From the NCBI RefSeq assembly GCF_000406965.1, contig NZ_KE136362.1, forward strand, positions 273,148 to 337,147: DNA of 64,000 nt, in the 5' to 3' direction. Of this stretch, positions 1 through 9,639 are shown in pieces. Position 1 is the stretch's first letter. Every line of letters begins with the position of its first letter. Below the pieces are notes generated by a model. That model was not told where the DNA came from, made no database searches, and saw nothing but the letters and a program-made list of their open reading frames with translations. This DNA is from Enterococcus avium ATCC 14025 (GTDB taxonomy: Bacteria; Bacillota; Bacilli; Lactobacillales; Enterococcaceae). The position numbers were made by a program, and so were the translations under genes.

Positions 1-50
1 TAGGCAGGATCTGCTCCAAGGTGAGCACCGCAGTATACAGCGATGCGCAT
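1..50 (-). CDS. LOG-family (TIGR00730) protein, N-terminal fragment
   Basis: Only the first 16 codons lie in the window; the gene continues to the left. The ATG (complement of 48-50) follows an AGGAGG site (complement of 58-63). The translation MRIAVYCGAHLGADPA is the typical first beta strand and glycine loop of the LOG family of Rossmann-fold nucleotide phosphoribohydrolases (often misannotated as lysine decarboxylases). The family releases free base from nucleoside monophosphates; the bacterial role is usually unclear. The assignment rests on a very short stretch. Confidence 0.6.
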   Translation of the reverse strand, partial: MRIAVYCGAHLGADPA

Positions 51-96
51 ATGATCGCCTCCTATTGGATTTAAGAATCCGTTTATTCGGGTGAAA

Positions 97-498
97 TTAG
101 AGCTCTTCCAACTCGATTGTTTGTTTTGTCTCTTCGACAGTCAGGCCAGTCTTTTCTTCCCACCAAGCTTTCATTTCTTTTTCGTAATTATCGGGGAAGC
201 GATTGACGGTATCAATCAGGGGTTCGCCTTGGATCTTCGCGTGGGGAAAGTTCATAGCTAGATTGAATTTCAATTCTTTCAGTAGGCTGTAGTATTGGAA
301 CATCATATAATACATCTCTTCATCATCACCGCTAGCCAATACTAGCGCCGCGCGATCAAGCATGAAACCTAAACTTCGCATCATAAATAAGAAGCCTGGT
401 AGTTCTTCTCTTTCGATATCATCAACTTCCTTTAAAATATCAATGTGCAGATCAAGCGCTTGCAATAAATCAGTTTGCAAATTGTGATAAGTAACCAT
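97..498 (-). CDS. conserved hypothetical protein, 133 aa
   Basis: The ORF has a strong ribosome site (AAGGAGGGG, 5-6 nt before the ATG). The product is acidic, probably all-helical, soluble, with no signal peptide or membrane segment; it is rich in Met and Tyr in the middle and ends in Glu-rich sequence with a WW pair near residue 111. I do not recognise the family. It lies 46 bp upstream of the LOG-family gene on the same strand, so the two may be co-transcribed. Divergent to the metallophosphoesterase gene, with which it shares a 187-bp AT-rich promoter region. Confidence 0.65.
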   Translation of the reverse strand: MVTYHNLQTDLLQALDLHIDILKEVDDIEREELPGFLFMMRSLGFMLDRAALVLASGDDEEMYYMMFQYYSLLKELKFNLAMNFPHAKIQGEPLIDTVNRFPDNYEKEMKAWWEEKTGLTVEETKQTIELEEL

Positions 499-685
499 TT
501 AGATCCCCTCCTTTTTGTCTTCCAGAAAAAATAAATCTGTTTAATAAAACTTGTAAATAAACAGTTTGAATAATTTCTCTTATTTAAGTATAGCACAGAC
601 ATAAAATTTCCAAATCAACATTTCAGCTTTTGACTCGCATTATTGTGGTGAGTTGTGTAAAGTAGACCAAGAAGGAGGCTGAGAG

Positions 686-1585
686 ATGGGAAAATTAGCG
701 GTGATCACAGATTTACATGCCGATATCAATCACCTTGGCGCGTCAGAGTTGACCAAGCTTTTTGAGTTGTTGCAGGAATATGGAGCAACCCGCTTACACT
801 TTGCTGGTGATACGGCTAATAAGATCGATCAGACACTAGCGATCAATCATTTTTTTCGCTCACGTGGGCTGCCAACAACCTTTAATTTAGGAAATCATGA
901 GATGGGAAATGTTAAAGGAGAGCAGATGATTGAGCATTATCCTGACAGCCATTTTCTGAATCTACGCTATGTACCGTTGAATCAGCAAACCGTATTATTA
1001 GGCTTTAATGGCTGGTACGATTATGGCTTTTCTGAGCTTAGGGATCCGCAGCAAATTCGTTCGATCAAGAATATTTATTGGTTTGATCGAATTATTGAAC
1101 GCTTCTCTGATGATCAGACGGTGGATAAAGCTATCTTAAGTCAATTGCACACTGTCTTAGATGATTTGGAGCAAAAAAAATATCAAATTATTTTAGCAAC
1201 GCATTTTGTGCCGAAGGAAGAATTTATCGTGCACCTCAACGGAAAATATCAGATTTGGAATAAATTGAACGCTTTTTTAGGTTCTCAAGGTTTAGGAGAA
1301 TTATTGGATCAATATTCCAATATTCAGCAGGTCGTGTTTGGACATACTCATCGGCGCTTTGCTGATCAAAAGATTCAAGGAACGACCTATAGCTGTCGGC
1401 CATTAGGGTATTATTATGAATGGGGAATCACACGGGATTTCGTTTTGGACAATCAATTAGCAGAAGTCTTTATTCCCATGAAAATGCGTAGCCTATTGAA
1501 TAAGTATCAAGCGGAATTTGCCGCTTATAAAGAGGCCCACTTAATCGAAGAATTTCGAAAAGCAGTGACGTTGATTGCTTATTGA
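686..1585 (+). CDS. calcineurin-like metallophosphoesterase
   Basis: A 299-aa protein with the full metallophosphoesterase metal-binding set in order: D9-x-H11 (TDLHAD), G41-D42, G69-N70-H71-E72, H173 (ATHFVP) and G219-H220-T221-H222. These residues bind a di-metal centre that hydrolyses phosphomonoesters or diesters. No signal peptide or membrane segment is seen, so it should act in the cytoplasm. Start chosen at the ATG after GAAGGAGG with 8 nt spacing. The next gene starts 27 bp downstream, so co-transcription is likely. The substrate cannot be deduced; the family includes phosphodiesterases, nucleotidases and protein phosphatases. Confidence 0.85.
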   Translation: MGKLAVITDLHADINHLGASELTKLFELLQEYGATRLHFAGDTANKIDQTLAINHFFRSRGLPTTFNLGNHEMGNVKGEQMIEHYPDSHFLNLRYVPLNQQTVLLGFNGWYDYGFSELRDPQQIRSIKNIYWFDRIIERFSDDQTVDKAILSQLHTVLDDLEQKKYQIILATHFVPKEEFIVHLNGKYQIWNKLNAFLGSQGLGELLDQYSNIQQVVFGHTHRRFADQKIQGTTYSCRPLGYYYEWGITRDFVLDNQLAEVFIPMKMRSLLNKYQAEFAAYKEAHLIEEFRKAVTLIAY

Positions 1586-1612
1586 TTTTGTATTAATTGG
1601 AAGGGATTTTTT

Positions 1613-2959
1613 ATGGAAACAATGAAACGTTTTTTTAGACAATTTACTCAGACGACACCATTCGTATTAGCCAATACGATGATTGTTATACCGTATTTAC
1701 TTTTTATGCATCTTATCAATTATCAATCTTCCGTTACGGTATTGCCGTTTGTTTTGTTTTATACTTTTCGAGTAACTGGGATTTTTTTGATACGAGGATT
1801 GTATCGCTCGATTGATCAATATACGTTATTGATGGTGTCACTCTTAATAGGTGGAATTGGTTCATTTCTAACATTAATTGGAGCATTACATTTTACTTTC
1901 TATTTATTTGGCAGTATCTTTTTAGGACTAAGCGCAGCATGGTTGCCCCCAGCAAATACGAGCGTAACTTATCTTGAAAAGTCTAAAGGCTTTCAAACGA
2001 TGAGTAGTCACCGCTATTTGGCAGCACTGATCGTTTTAGTTCCTTTATTTTTTGGAACGACGCTCTCCTTAACGCTTCAAGCGGTGATTGTACCGAGTAT
2101 CGTTACGTTTTATTTTGTTTGTGCATACCATACTGTAAAGCACTATCCGCATTATGAAATGGATTTTAAGGAGTTAACAAAACAGTTTTTTTCTATTTCA
2201 GAACTAATTTGGTTCCTATTGTTTTTTGCGGCACTCTTTTTACTTCGTAGCGGTCGTTTGCTATTTAATGAGTCCATGCTGGATTATGCGATTATCTTAT
2301 TCGCTGGTATTTTTATGTTAGCTATTGTTGTGGTGAATCAAGCAAAAGATCATTGGAAACTACCACTTTGGCAAAATATGTTAACATTTCTTAATGGTAT
2401 GCTGGGCAACTTTATTTTTCTCTTCGGAGCCTTTTATGTTGCTGTCTATAAAGGTGCCGCCGCGCAAGGAACGTATTTGTTTTTACCATATTTGGTAGGT
2501 GTAATCAGTTCGCTAGTTTTGGCTGGCAGCGTACGTCGCTATTTCAAAAATGATTTGCTTGTTCAACTTGTGGGTTTAGCTGCAGGGTTAGTATTGTTGA
2601 GTGTTCGCTTCATGTTTCCAATCGCGATTTTTGTCTTGACCTTTTTTCAAAAAGGTACAAGTGCGTGGTTAAATCGCTTATATTATCAAACGGAAACAAT
2701 CGAACCGCAGCAACGCCTTACTGCGAAGTATTCAACATCAAATAAGGGCAGTATCACTCACCAGTTTATCTTGATGTTTTTGTTATTGATCACGCTGCAA
2801 TTAAAAAAACTACCAATCAAAGATATTTTTTTACTGCGCAGCTTGCACACACCGGAGATCCTTGCAACAATGGATATAGTGAAATTTACTTCGATCATTC
2901 TTTTATTGATTGGTCTTTGCTGGATTGGAAGGGTTGGAAAACATGCGTTTGATCATTGA
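1613..2959 (+). CDS. polytopic membrane protein, MFS-like transporter
   Basis: A 448-aa very hydrophobic protein with about 12 predicted transmembrane helices and a short basic N-terminus (KRFFRQF). Layout and length resemble a major facilitator transporter, but I see no clear MFS signature motif, so the family is a guess. A GAAGGG site lies just before the ATG; the second Met (1622) is an alternative start. It follows the phosphoesterase by 27 bp and its last codons overlap the UPF0178 gene, suggesting one operon. Substrate unknown. Confidence 0.65.
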   Translation: METMKRFFRQFTQTTPFVLANTMIVIPYLLFMHLINYQSSVTVLPFVLFYTFRVTGIFLIRGLYRSIDQYTLLMVSLLIGGIGSFLTLIGALHFTFYLFGSIFLGLSAAWLPPANTSVTYLEKSKGFQTMSSHRYLAALIVLVPLFFGTTLSLTLQAVIVPSIVTFYFVCAYHTVKHYPHYEMDFKELTKQFFSISELIWFLLFFAALFLLRSGRLLFNESMLDYAIILFAGIFMLAIVVVNQAKDHWKLPLWQNMLTFLNGMLGNFIFLFGAFYVAVYKGAAAQGTYLFLPYLVGVISSLVLAGSVRRYFKNDLLVQLVGLAAGLVLLSVRFMFPIAIFVLTFFQKGTSAWLNRLYYQTETIEPQQRLTAKYSTSNKGSITHQFILMFLLLITLQLKKLPIKDIFLLRSLHTPEILATMDIVKFTSIILLLIGLCWIGRVGKHAFDH

Positions 2960-3392
2960 TGGCGACGGTTCGCCAGTGAAAGATACGACGATCGCCGTTG
3001 CAAAAAAATTTGGATTACCAGTAGTAATCGTAACGAGTATCGATCATTACTCGAAAAAAGAATACCCCGATTTCGTGGAGTTCATCTATGTTGATCGAGG
3101 GGCGGATTCTGCTGATTTTAAAATCGTTTCGGTCATTCAGCCGGAAGATATTTTGATTACCCAAGATTACGGGTTGGCTTCTTTGACGTTGGCAAAAGCA
3201 GCCCATGTTTTACATCAGACAGGGTTGGAATATACGCAGATGAATATTGACGCTTTGCTGACGCAACGTTTTATTGGTAGTAAAATGCGTCAGGCAAAAC
3301 AGCGTACAAAAGGACCAAAACCTTTTACAAATGAGGATCGCGAGCATTTTAGAAGCGTTCTAGAAAGCTTGGTTCAACAGTCTTTGATGTAA
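2943..3392 (+). CDS. UPF0178 (DUF188, YaiI/YqxD) family protein
   Basis: A 149-aa protein starting MRLIIDGDGSPVKDTTI, the UPF0178 N-terminal motif (usually D-A/G-D-x-x-P-V), and carrying ITQDYGLA and a basic C-terminal part with KQRTKGPKPFT, both typical of the family. The fold is PIN-like, which suggests but does not prove a nuclease activity; the cellular role is not known to me. The start at 2943 is preferred over an upstream in-frame ATG at 2910 because homology begins there and GGAAGGG precedes it. It overlaps the end of the membrane protein gene by 17 bp, indicating translational coupling. Confidence 0.8.
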   Translation: MRLIIDGDGSPVKDTTIAVAKKFGLPVVIVTSIDHYSKKEYPDFVEFIYVDRGADSADFKIVSVIQPEDILITQDYGLASLTLAKAAHVLHQTGLEYTQMNIDALLTQRFIGSKMRQAKQRTKGPKPFTNEDREHFRSVLESLVQQSLM

Positions 3393-3492
3393 TCTAAATG
3401 ATAAGCATTGTAATAATTGTAAAATTTCTTTTTGGGGATTTTGATTTTTGTGCTAAAATGTTAGGGATCAGAAAGTAATGGAGGATACTCAG

Positions 3493-4557
3493 GTGAAAAT
3501 AATTTTACTTTATGGTGGAAAGAGTCCAGAACACGATGTTGCGATTTTATCGGCTTTTTCAGTTATTTCTGCGGTTTATTTTGATTATTATCAAGTACAG
3601 CTTATTTATATTGATAAAACAGGCCAATGGGTCAAAGGCCCCTTGTTGACAGAAGCGCCAGAAACAGATGAAACGTTACGTTTGACGTGGGATCCGACTG
3701 GAAATGAAGTTGAAGGTTTCAGCGGCAAAGTAATCGCTCCTGGCGATATCAAAGAAGATAATGCGATTGTTTTTCCAGTCTTGCACGGACCTAATGGTGA
3801 AGATGGCACGATTCAAGGGTTCTTAGAGACATTGGATATGCCTTACGTTGGTGCGGGTGTAATGACGAGTGCTTGTGCAATGGACAAAATTATGACGAAA
3901 TACATTTTGCAGGCAGCTGGCATCCCGCAGGTTCCTTACGTTCCAGTCCTAAAAAACCAATGGAAAGAAAATCCTAAACAAATTTTTGATAAATGTGAGG
4001 GAACGTTACTGTATCCAATGTTTGTCAAACCGGCGAATATGGGCTCTAGCGTAGGAATTTCACGTGCTGAAAATCGCGAAGAACTGCAAAACGCATTGCA
4101 AGAAGCTTATCGCTATGATTCAAGAGCTTTAGTTGAGCAAGGCATCGATGCTCGTGAGATTGAAGTTGCGGTTTTAGGCAATGACGATGTGCGGACGACA
4201 TTACCTGGTGAGGTCGTAAAGGAAGAAGCATTCTATGATTACAATGCTAAATACATCAATAATACGATTCAAATGGCAATTCCAGCGGATGTGCCGGAAG
4301 ATGTGATGCAAAAAGCTCGCGATTTTGCAAAATCAGCCTATACAATGTTAGGTGGATCAGGATTAAGTCGCTGCGACTTTTTCTTGACAAATAAAAATGA
4401 ATTATTCTTGAATGAGCTGAATACGATGCCCGGATTTACTGAGTTCAGTATGTATCCATTGTTATGGGAAAATATGGGCTTGAAGTATAGCGATCTGATT
4501 GAAGAATTGATTCAATTAGGAAATAAGCGCTACGAACAACAGGCGCGTTTTGAATAA
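3493..4557 (+). CDS. ddl: D-alanine--D-alanine ligase
   Basis: A 354-aa ATP-grasp ligase that joins two D-alanines with ATP for the peptidoglycan stem peptide. Seen: the N-terminal LLYGGKSPEHDVAILSA motif, LHGPNGEDGTIQG, MFVKPANMGSSVGIS of the ATP-grasp core, a Tyr in the omega loop (YNAKYINN), as in D-Ala-D-Ala ligases rather than the D-Ala-D-Lac type, and NELNTMPGFTEFSMYP near the C-terminus with Mg-binding Glu and Asn. Start taken as GTG 3493 because GGAGG sits 8 nt before it; an in-frame ATG at 3478 overlaps that site. Followed by its own terminator before murF. Confidence 0.96.
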   Translation: MKIILLYGGKSPEHDVAILSAFSVISAVYFDYYQVQLIYIDKTGQWVKGPLLTEAPETDETLRLTWDPTGNEVEGFSGKVIAPGDIKEDNAIVFPVLHGPNGEDGTIQGFLETLDMPYVGAGVMTSACAMDKIMTKYILQAAGIPQVPYVPVLKNQWKENPKQIFDKCEGTLLYPMFVKPANMGSSVGISRAENREELQNALQEAYRYDSRALVEQGIDAREIEVAVLGNDDVRTTLPGEVVKEEAFYDYNAKYINNTIQMAIPADVPEDVMQKARDFAKSAYTMLGGSGLSRCDFFLTNKNELFLNELNTMPGFTEFSMYPLLWENMGLKYSDLIEELIQLGNKRYEQQARFE

Positions 4558-4582
4558 TCAAGTAGCTGTTTAGTCACAAACA

Positions 4583-4627
4583 GGACTTGAGACATGATTC
4601 GAATGAATGATGTCTCAAGTTCCTTTT
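4583..4627 (+). terminator. intrinsic terminator after ddl
   Basis: An 11-bp perfect stem, ACTTGAGACAT (4585-4595) with ATGTCTCAAGT (4610-4620), followed by TCCTTTT. It separates ddl from murF. The right arm shares the words GAATGATGTCTCA with the hairpin that follows murF. Confidence 0.75.
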
Positions 4628-4721
4628 AGCGTCCGGCTTATCGCATCTGTTCAGTACTCAAAAATGAACGGGTTTGCGGAGCCTTTGCAAAAGTCAGAAA
4701 CAAAAATTTGGGAGGAACACC

Positions 4722-6077
4722 ATGAATTTTACAACGACAATCATCAGCAAGGCCGTTCAAGGTAAAGTATTGGCGGAAAATGAGGTGACCGTTACTGGTG
4801 TCGAATTCGATTCACGAAAAATTGAAGCCGGCGATTTATTTGTTCCGCTACAGGGAACGAATGATGGCCATGAGTTTGTAGCAAAAGCAATTGAAAATGG
4901 AGCGACAGCAACATTATGGAGCCGTGATCCAGCTACAGCACCTGAAGATATCGCAGTGATTTTAGTGAAGGATACCTTGTTGGCTTTTCAAGCATTAGCA
5001 AGCTATTATTTACTGGAAGAAAATCCAGATGTGATCGCGATTACAGGTTCGAATGGTAAAACCACGACAAAAGATATGACTGAATCAGTCCTTAGCCAAA
5101 AGTTTCGGACATATAAAACACAAGGGAATTACAACAATGATATTGGTTTGCCGTACACGATCTTACATATGCCAGAAGGTACTGAAAAGCTGATTTTGGA
5201 AATGGGCATGGATCATGCAGGGGAAATCAGCGTGTTATCTGAACTGGCTGAACCAGATGTTGCGGCAATTACAATTATTGGTGAAGCCCATATCGAAAAC
5301 TTAGGTTCACGAGAAAAAATCGCAGATGCAAAAATGGAGATTATGACAGGCTTAGCCTCGGATGGTCTGCTGGTGATCCCGGCGAACGAACCGTTACTGG
5401 AAGACCGGATAACTTCATTGTCTCAAACGGTTCAAACAGTCGGCATTCAAGCAGGAGAGCTGTCTGCTACGATCCTGAACGAGAGTAAAGGTGCGACGGT
5501 TTTCTCTGTCGATGACAATGGCTATCAGATCCCGTTGCCAGGGAGTTACAATGTACAAAATGCATTGATCGCCATGGCGATTGGTCGCTGGTTCGGGTTA
5601 AATAATGACGAGATTTTCCAAGGCTTAGCGTATGTCCAAGTGACGCAAAATCGTACGCAATGGTTGAAAGCCAGCAATGGTGCAGACATTTTAAGTGATG
5701 TTTATAATGCCAATCCAACAGCTATGGGCTTGGTATTGGATACTTTTGCGAAATTACCAACAAACGGTCGTCGTTTAGCCGTTTTAGCGGATATGTTGGA
5801 GTTAGGTGACGATTCCTTCTCATTACATACGAGCATGGTAGAACATATAAATGATCAGGATTTTCATGAAATCTTTTTATATGGAGATGAAATGAAGGGT
5901 CTAAAGGTAGCGTTAGCTGATCGTTATCCAACATTAGCGGTACATTACTTTGGCAAAGAGGATAAACAGCAAATGTTAGAAGACATCAAAAAGAGTTTGC
6001 AAGCTGATGACAGTATTGTTTTGAAAGGCAGTAATGGGATGGGCTTGTCCGAAGTCGTTGAAGCATTGCAGAAGTAA
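4722..6077 (+). CDS. murF: UDP-N-acetylmuramoyl-tripeptide--D-alanyl-D-alanine ligase
   Basis: A 451-aa Mur ligase that adds the D-Ala-D-Ala made by Ddl to UDP-MurNAc-tripeptide in the cytoplasm. Visible are the N-terminal substrate domain (VEFDSRKIEAGDLFVPLQG), the P-loop ITGSNGKTTTKD, the central domain with NYNNDIGLPYTIL and EMGMDHAGEI, and the C-terminal ligase domain (YNANPTAM, LADMLELGD). The ATG at 4722 follows GGGAGGAAC; an upstream in-frame ATG (4674) lacks a ribosome site. It lies directly after ddl, the usual enterococcal arrangement, but behind a terminator, so it probably also has its own promoter. Confidence 0.96.
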   Translation: MNFTTTIISKAVQGKVLAENEVTVTGVEFDSRKIEAGDLFVPLQGTNDGHEFVAKAIENGATATLWSRDPATAPEDIAVILVKDTLLAFQALASYYLLEENPDVIAITGSNGKTTTKDMTESVLSQKFRTYKTQGNYNNDIGLPYTILHMPEGTEKLILEMGMDHAGEISVLSELAEPDVAAITIIGEAHIENLGSREKIADAKMEIMTGLASDGLLVIPANEPLLEDRITSLSQTVQTVGIQAGELSATILNESKGATVFSVDDNGYQIPLPGSYNVQNALIAMAIGRWFGLNNDEIFQGLAYVQVTQNRTQWLKASNGADILSDVYNANPTAMGLVLDTFAKLPTNGRRLAVLADMLELGDDSFSLHTSMVEHINDQDFHEIFLYGDEMKGLKVALADRYPTLAVHYFGKEDKQQMLEDIKKSLQADDSIVLKGSNGMGLSEVVEALQK

Positions 6078-6408
6078 TGAAAACTTGCAGAAAACGAAAT
6101 GATGTGCTAAAATTAGCCATTGCCGAGAAATTGAAGTAATGATTGAACGAGTCATCTAATAAATTAAAGATTCGCTAGTGGAAGATTCGCTAGCTTACCA
6201 ATTATTTTGAGAAGCGGTTGGGGCATTTTTCAGTTGAATGATGTCTCAGCCCCTTTTTGTGAGAGATGATCCTTCCGCCTGACTTCGCGGAGCGGTTTTT
6301 CGGTAGTATCGCCAAGGACGGCAACTAAAGGGACAGTTGCAGACCAAACGCAGATACCAAACCATACGCTCTAAATGATAAGGTCAACAGACATTAGGAG
6401 GATATCAT
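6078..6408 (+). promoter_or_regulatory. murF-cshA intergenic region with structured cshA leader
   Basis: No ORF is seen. It holds: a 12-bp direct repeat AAGATTCGCTAG at 6167-6178 and 6182-6193; a terminator-like element ending in CAGCCCCTTTTT (about 6216-6257) whose left arm is GGGGC; a hairpin TCCGC/GCGGA with an alternative longer CCGC/GCGG pairing followed by GGTTTTT (about 6270-6302); and a GCAACT/AGTTGC hairpin (about 6320-6340). The last two lie in what should be the untranslated leader of the DEAD-box helicase gene. A regulatory role is inferred only from structure. Confidence 0.45.
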
Positions 6409-7959
6409 TTGAAATTCAAAGAACTAAAATTAGCACCAGAACTATTAGTCGCAATCGAGCGCTCAGGTTTTGAAGAAGCAACGCCAATCCAAGAGCAAAC
6501 AATTCCATTAGCTTTAGAAGGAAAAGATGTAATCGGACAAGCACAAACAGGTACAGGTAAAACGGCTGCTTTTGGCTTACCGATGCTGAACAAGATCGAT
6601 ACAACGAAAAATGTATTACAAGGACTTGTTATCGCACCAACACGTGAGCTTGCGATTCAAACACAAGAAGAACTGTTTCGCTTAGGTCGCGATAAAAAAA
6701 TTCGCGTACAAGCTGTTTATGGCGGAGCAGATATTGGTCGTCAAATCCGCGGTTTGAAGGACCGTCCGCATATCGTTGTCGGAACACCAGGCCGGATGTT
6801 GGATCATATTAATCGTCACACCTTGAAACTAGAAACTGTGGAAACATTAGTCTTGGATGAAGCGGACGAAATGTTGAACATGGGCTTCTTAGAAGATATC
6901 GAAAAAATTATCAGTAAAGTCCCTGCAGAACGCCAAACATTGTTGTTTTCAGCAACAATGCCTGATGCAATTAAAAAAATCGGCGTGAAGTTTATGAAAA
7001 CTCCAGAGCACGTGAAGATTAAAGCTAAAGAAATGACGGCTGATTTGATTGATCAATATTACGTTCGAGCAAAAGATTACGAAAAATTTGATGTTATGAC
7101 ACGTTTGTTTGATGTTCAAACACCAGATTTAGCGATCGTTTTTGGTCGGACAAAACGTCGTGTTGACGAATTGGCTCGTGGCTTAGAAGCTCGTGGTTAT
7201 AAAGCTGAAGGAATCCATGGTGATTTATCACAGCAAAAACGGATGAGCGTTTTGCGTTCATTCAAACGTGGGGATTTGGATATCTTAGTAGCGACAGACG
7301 TTGCTGCCCGCGGCTTGGATATCTCAGGTGTTACGCATGTGTACAACTACGATATTCCACAAGATCCAGAAAGCTACGTTCACCGTATCGGCCGTACAGG
7401 TCGTGCTGGTAAGGGTGGTATGTCTGTAACGTTTGTTACACCAAACGAAATGGGCTACTTGCACGTGATCGAAAACTTGACGAAAAAACGTATGAACCCA
7501 ATGCGTCCACCAACCGAAAAAGAAGCCTTTAAAGGTCAACTAGGCGCTGCAATGGAACAAATCCAAAATCAAATGGAGGAAAATTCCGACAGTCTAGAAA
7601 AATACAACGATTCAGCAAAAGAATTATTAGCTGCTTATTCACCAGAAGAACTGGCTGCTTTATTATTGAAGACGACAGCCAAAGATCCTGCTGATGCGGT
7701 TCCTGTAAAAATTACGCCTGAACGTCCATTACCTTCAAATAAAAAAGGCGGCTTCAATCGTGGCGGCAAACGCGGCGGTGGAAATAACCGTGGCGGCGGA
7801 CGTGGAAAAGACAACTACCGTAAAGACCGCGGTGGTGATCGTGATCGTAACAAAAATAAAAATTACGGCGGCAACAAATCACGTAGCAACAATAAAAATA
7901 CGAACCGCAGCAATGATAAAAAACGCGGATTCGTTATTCGCACTAACTCAAACGATTAG
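6409..7959 (+). CDS. cshA: DEAD-box ATP-dependent RNA helicase CshA
   Basis: A 516-aa RNA helicase. Motifs in order: Q motif ([13 protein letters not shown]), motif [13 protein letters not shown], Ia PTRELA, motif II DEAD, motif III SAT, then the second RecA domain with [13 protein letters not shown] (motif VI). From about residue 445 the tail is Gly/Arg/Asn/Lys rich, an unstructured RNA-binding extension as in CshA of Firmicutes, which acts in RNA turnover, ribosome assembly and cold adaptation. The start is TTG 6409 after AGGAGG with 7 nt spacing. A long structured leader precedes it and a terminator follows. Confidence 0.94.
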   Translation: MKFKELKLAPELLVAIERSGFEEATPIQEQTIPLALEGKDVIGQAQTGTGKTAAFGLPMLNKIDTTKNVLQGLVIAPTRELAIQTQEELFRLGRDKKIRVQAVYGGADIGRQIRGLKDRPHIVVGTPGRMLDHINRHTLKLETVETLVLDEADEMLNMGFLEDIEKIISKVPAERQTLLFSATMPDAIKKIGVKFMKTPEHVKIKAKEMTADLIDQYYVRAKDYEKFDVMTRLFDVQTPDLAIVFGRTKRRVDELARGLEARGYKAEGIHGDLSQQKRMSVLRSFKRGDLDILVATDVAARGLDISGVTHVYNYDIPQDPESYVHRIGRTGRAGKGGMSVTFVTPNEMGYLHVIENLTKKRMNPMRPPTEKEAFKGQLGAAMEQIQNQMEENSDSLEKYNDSAKELLAAYSPEELAALLLKTTAKDPADAVPVKITPERPLPSNKKGGFNRGGKRGGGNNRGGGRGKDNYRKDRGGDRDRNKNKNYGGNKSRSNNKNTNRSNDKKRGFVIRTNSND

Positions 7960-7976
7960 TTTTTCAGAACTATCAA

Positions 7977-8008
7977 AGCCATCGATCTTTTTGATTGATG
8001 GTTTTTTC
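7977..8008 (+). terminator. intrinsic terminator after cshA
   Basis: AAGCCATCGATC pairs with GATTGATGGTTT around a short T loop and runs into TTTTTTC. It lies about 20 bp after the cshA stop. Confidence 0.75.
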
Positions 8009-8105
8009 TTGTTATGAAGGACTTTTCATGGATTATTAAAAAAAAAACGTAGCATTTAAAGAAGTCTTTGGTAAAATAAAGATGTTACTTGAAAGGGTTG
8101 AGAGC

Positions 8106-8456
8106 ATGATTAAAGGAATCGGGATCGATGCGACTGAGCTTGAACGGGTCGCAAAAATCATTGAACGCCGGCCGCATTTTGTGGAACGGATATTAACTCC
8201 AGCAGAACAGACCCTTTTTGCTAGCCATTCTCCACATCGTCAGGTAGAATTTCTAGCAGGACGGTATGCATGCAAAGAAGCTTTTTCTAAAGCTTGGGGG
8301 ACAGGCATTGGAAAAGTCAGTTTTCAAGATTTAGAAATATTACGCGATGATAATGGTGCACCCGCCTTTACAAAATCACCTCATCAGGGAAAGGTGTTTG
8401 TCAGCTTGACCCATACGGAGGAATTAGCAATCGCACAAGTATTGCTGGAGGAATAG
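8106..8456 (+). CDS. acpS: holo-[acyl-carrier-protein] synthase
   Basis: A 116-aa phosphopantetheinyl transferase of the AcpS type, which moves the 4'-phosphopantetheine of CoA onto a serine of acyl carrier protein to start fatty acid synthesis. Diagnostic motifs: GIGIDATELERV at the N-terminus with the Mg-binding Asp, and FLAGRYACKEAFSKAWGTG in the middle with the catalytic region, then VSLTHTEE. The ATG at 8106 gives the family's usual length and start (MIKGIGID) and follows GAAAGGG; the in-frame ATG at 8082 is less likely. It is 19 bp upstream of alr, as in many Firmicutes. Confidence 0.95.
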   Translation: MIKGIGIDATELERVAKIIERRPHFVERILTPAEQTLFASHSPHRQVEFLAGRYACKEAFSKAWGTGIGKVSFQDLEILRDDNGAPAFTKSPHQGKVFVSLTHTEELAIAQVLLEE

Positions 8457-8475
8457 AAAGAAGGACACTAAGTTT

Positions 8476-9603
8476 ATGGTTGTAACGTATCATCGACCAA
8501 CGAGAGCTATTATACATAGAAACGCATTGAGAGAGAATATTAAAAATGAAATTGATCGATTACCTGAAGGGGTAGAATTATTCGCAGTCGTGAAGGCAGA
8601 TGGCTACGGACATGGAGCGGTGGCTACCGCTCAACAAGCTTTATCAGTTGGCGCAACCGGATTTTGTGTGGCAACTCTAGATGAAGCGATGGAATTACGA
8701 GAAGCGGGGATCACTGAACCCATCTTAGTATTGAGCGTTGTATTTCCAAGTTATTTATCATTGGTGATTGATTATGATTTATCAATTACTGTAGCAACAA
8801 AGGAATGGTTAATTGAAGCACAAGAGGTACTAAGAGATTTAGAGGAGGCAACAACCCCAATAAAAATTCATATTAAAGCAGATACAGGTATGAGCCGGCT
8901 GGGTTTTTTAACACCCGAAGAAGTCAAAGAGGCAGCTAAGATTATTGAAGCCTCTCCTAATATGGTTTGGGAAGGTTTGTTTACTCATTTTGCGACAGCA
9001 GATGAAAAGGATACAAGTTATTGGTACAAGCAAGCGGATCGCTTTAAACACGTGATCGAAGCATTAGATCATCTTCCTCGTTATGTGCATTCAAGCAACA
9101 GCGCAACTGCCCTTTGGCATAATCAAGAGATGCCGGGAAATATGATTCGTTACGGTGTTGGGATGTATGGATTGAATCCCTCGGGTCATGAATTACCTGA
9201 ATCTTATCCATTGAAACCAGCAATGGAATTAGTATCTGAATTGATTCAGGTGAAGGAATTGTCTGCTGGTGAGGGTGTCGGCTATGGAAAAACCTATGAA
9301 ACACCTGCGAAAGAATGGATTGGCACCGTTCCGATTGGGTATGCAGATGGTTGGCTACGGAAAATGCAGGGTTTTTCGTTGTTAGTGGAGGGCCAGTTTT
9401 GTGAGATTGTCGGCCGCGTTTGTATGGATCAATTAATGATCCGACTGCCGCGTGATTTTAAGGTTGGAACTAAAGTCACATTGATCGGTGAAAATAATGG
9501 GCAAGAGATTACGATGCAGGATGTAGCCGACCACTTAGGGACAATCCATTATGAAGTTTGTTGTATGCTTTCGGAACGTGTACCAAGAATATATCAAGAG
9601 TAA
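8476..9603 (+). CDS. alr: alanine racemase
   Basis: A 375-aa fold-type III PLP enzyme converting L-Ala to D-Ala for Ddl and MurF upstream. The PLP lysine is K40 in AVVKADGYGHG; the second catalytic base is Y270 in EGVGYGKTY; RYGVGMYGLNP and CMDQLMIRLP are further family motifs. Length and domain order (TIM barrel, then C-terminal beta domain) are normal. The AGAAGGA site is 11 nt from the ATG, somewhat long. The gene lies between acpS and mazF on the same strand with short gaps, suggesting a three-gene operon. Confidence 0.96.
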   Translation: MVVTYHRPTRAIIHRNALRENIKNEIDRLPEGVELFAVVKADGYGHGAVATAQQALSVGATGFCVATLDEAMELREAGITEPILVLSVVFPSYLSLVIDYDLSITVATKEWLIEAQEVLRDLEEATTPIKIHIKADTGMSRLGFLTPEEVKEAAKIIEASPNMVWEGLFTHFATADEKDTSYWYKQADRFKHVIEALDHLPRYVHSSNSATALWHNQEMPGNMIRYGVGMYGLNPSGHELPESYPLKPAMELVSELIQVKELSAGEGVGYGKTYETPAKEWIGTVPIGYADGWLRKMQGFSLLVEGQFCEIVGRVCMDQLMIRLPRDFKVGTKVTLIGENNGQEITMQDVADHLGTIHYEVCCMLSERVPRIYQE

Positions 9604-9639
9604 ATATATAAAAAATTTCTGAAGCTCAGGAGGAAAATT

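Noticed and set aside
3493..4557. VanA/VanC-type ligase altering vancomycin susceptibility
   Set aside because: The omega loop carries the Tyr typical of D-Ala-D-Ala ligases, and the gene sits in the housekeeping ddl-murF position.
7760..8017. 85-codon ORF inside the end of cshA
   Set aside because: It is a frame shadow of the Gly/Arg-rich tail and shows a biased repeat composition only.
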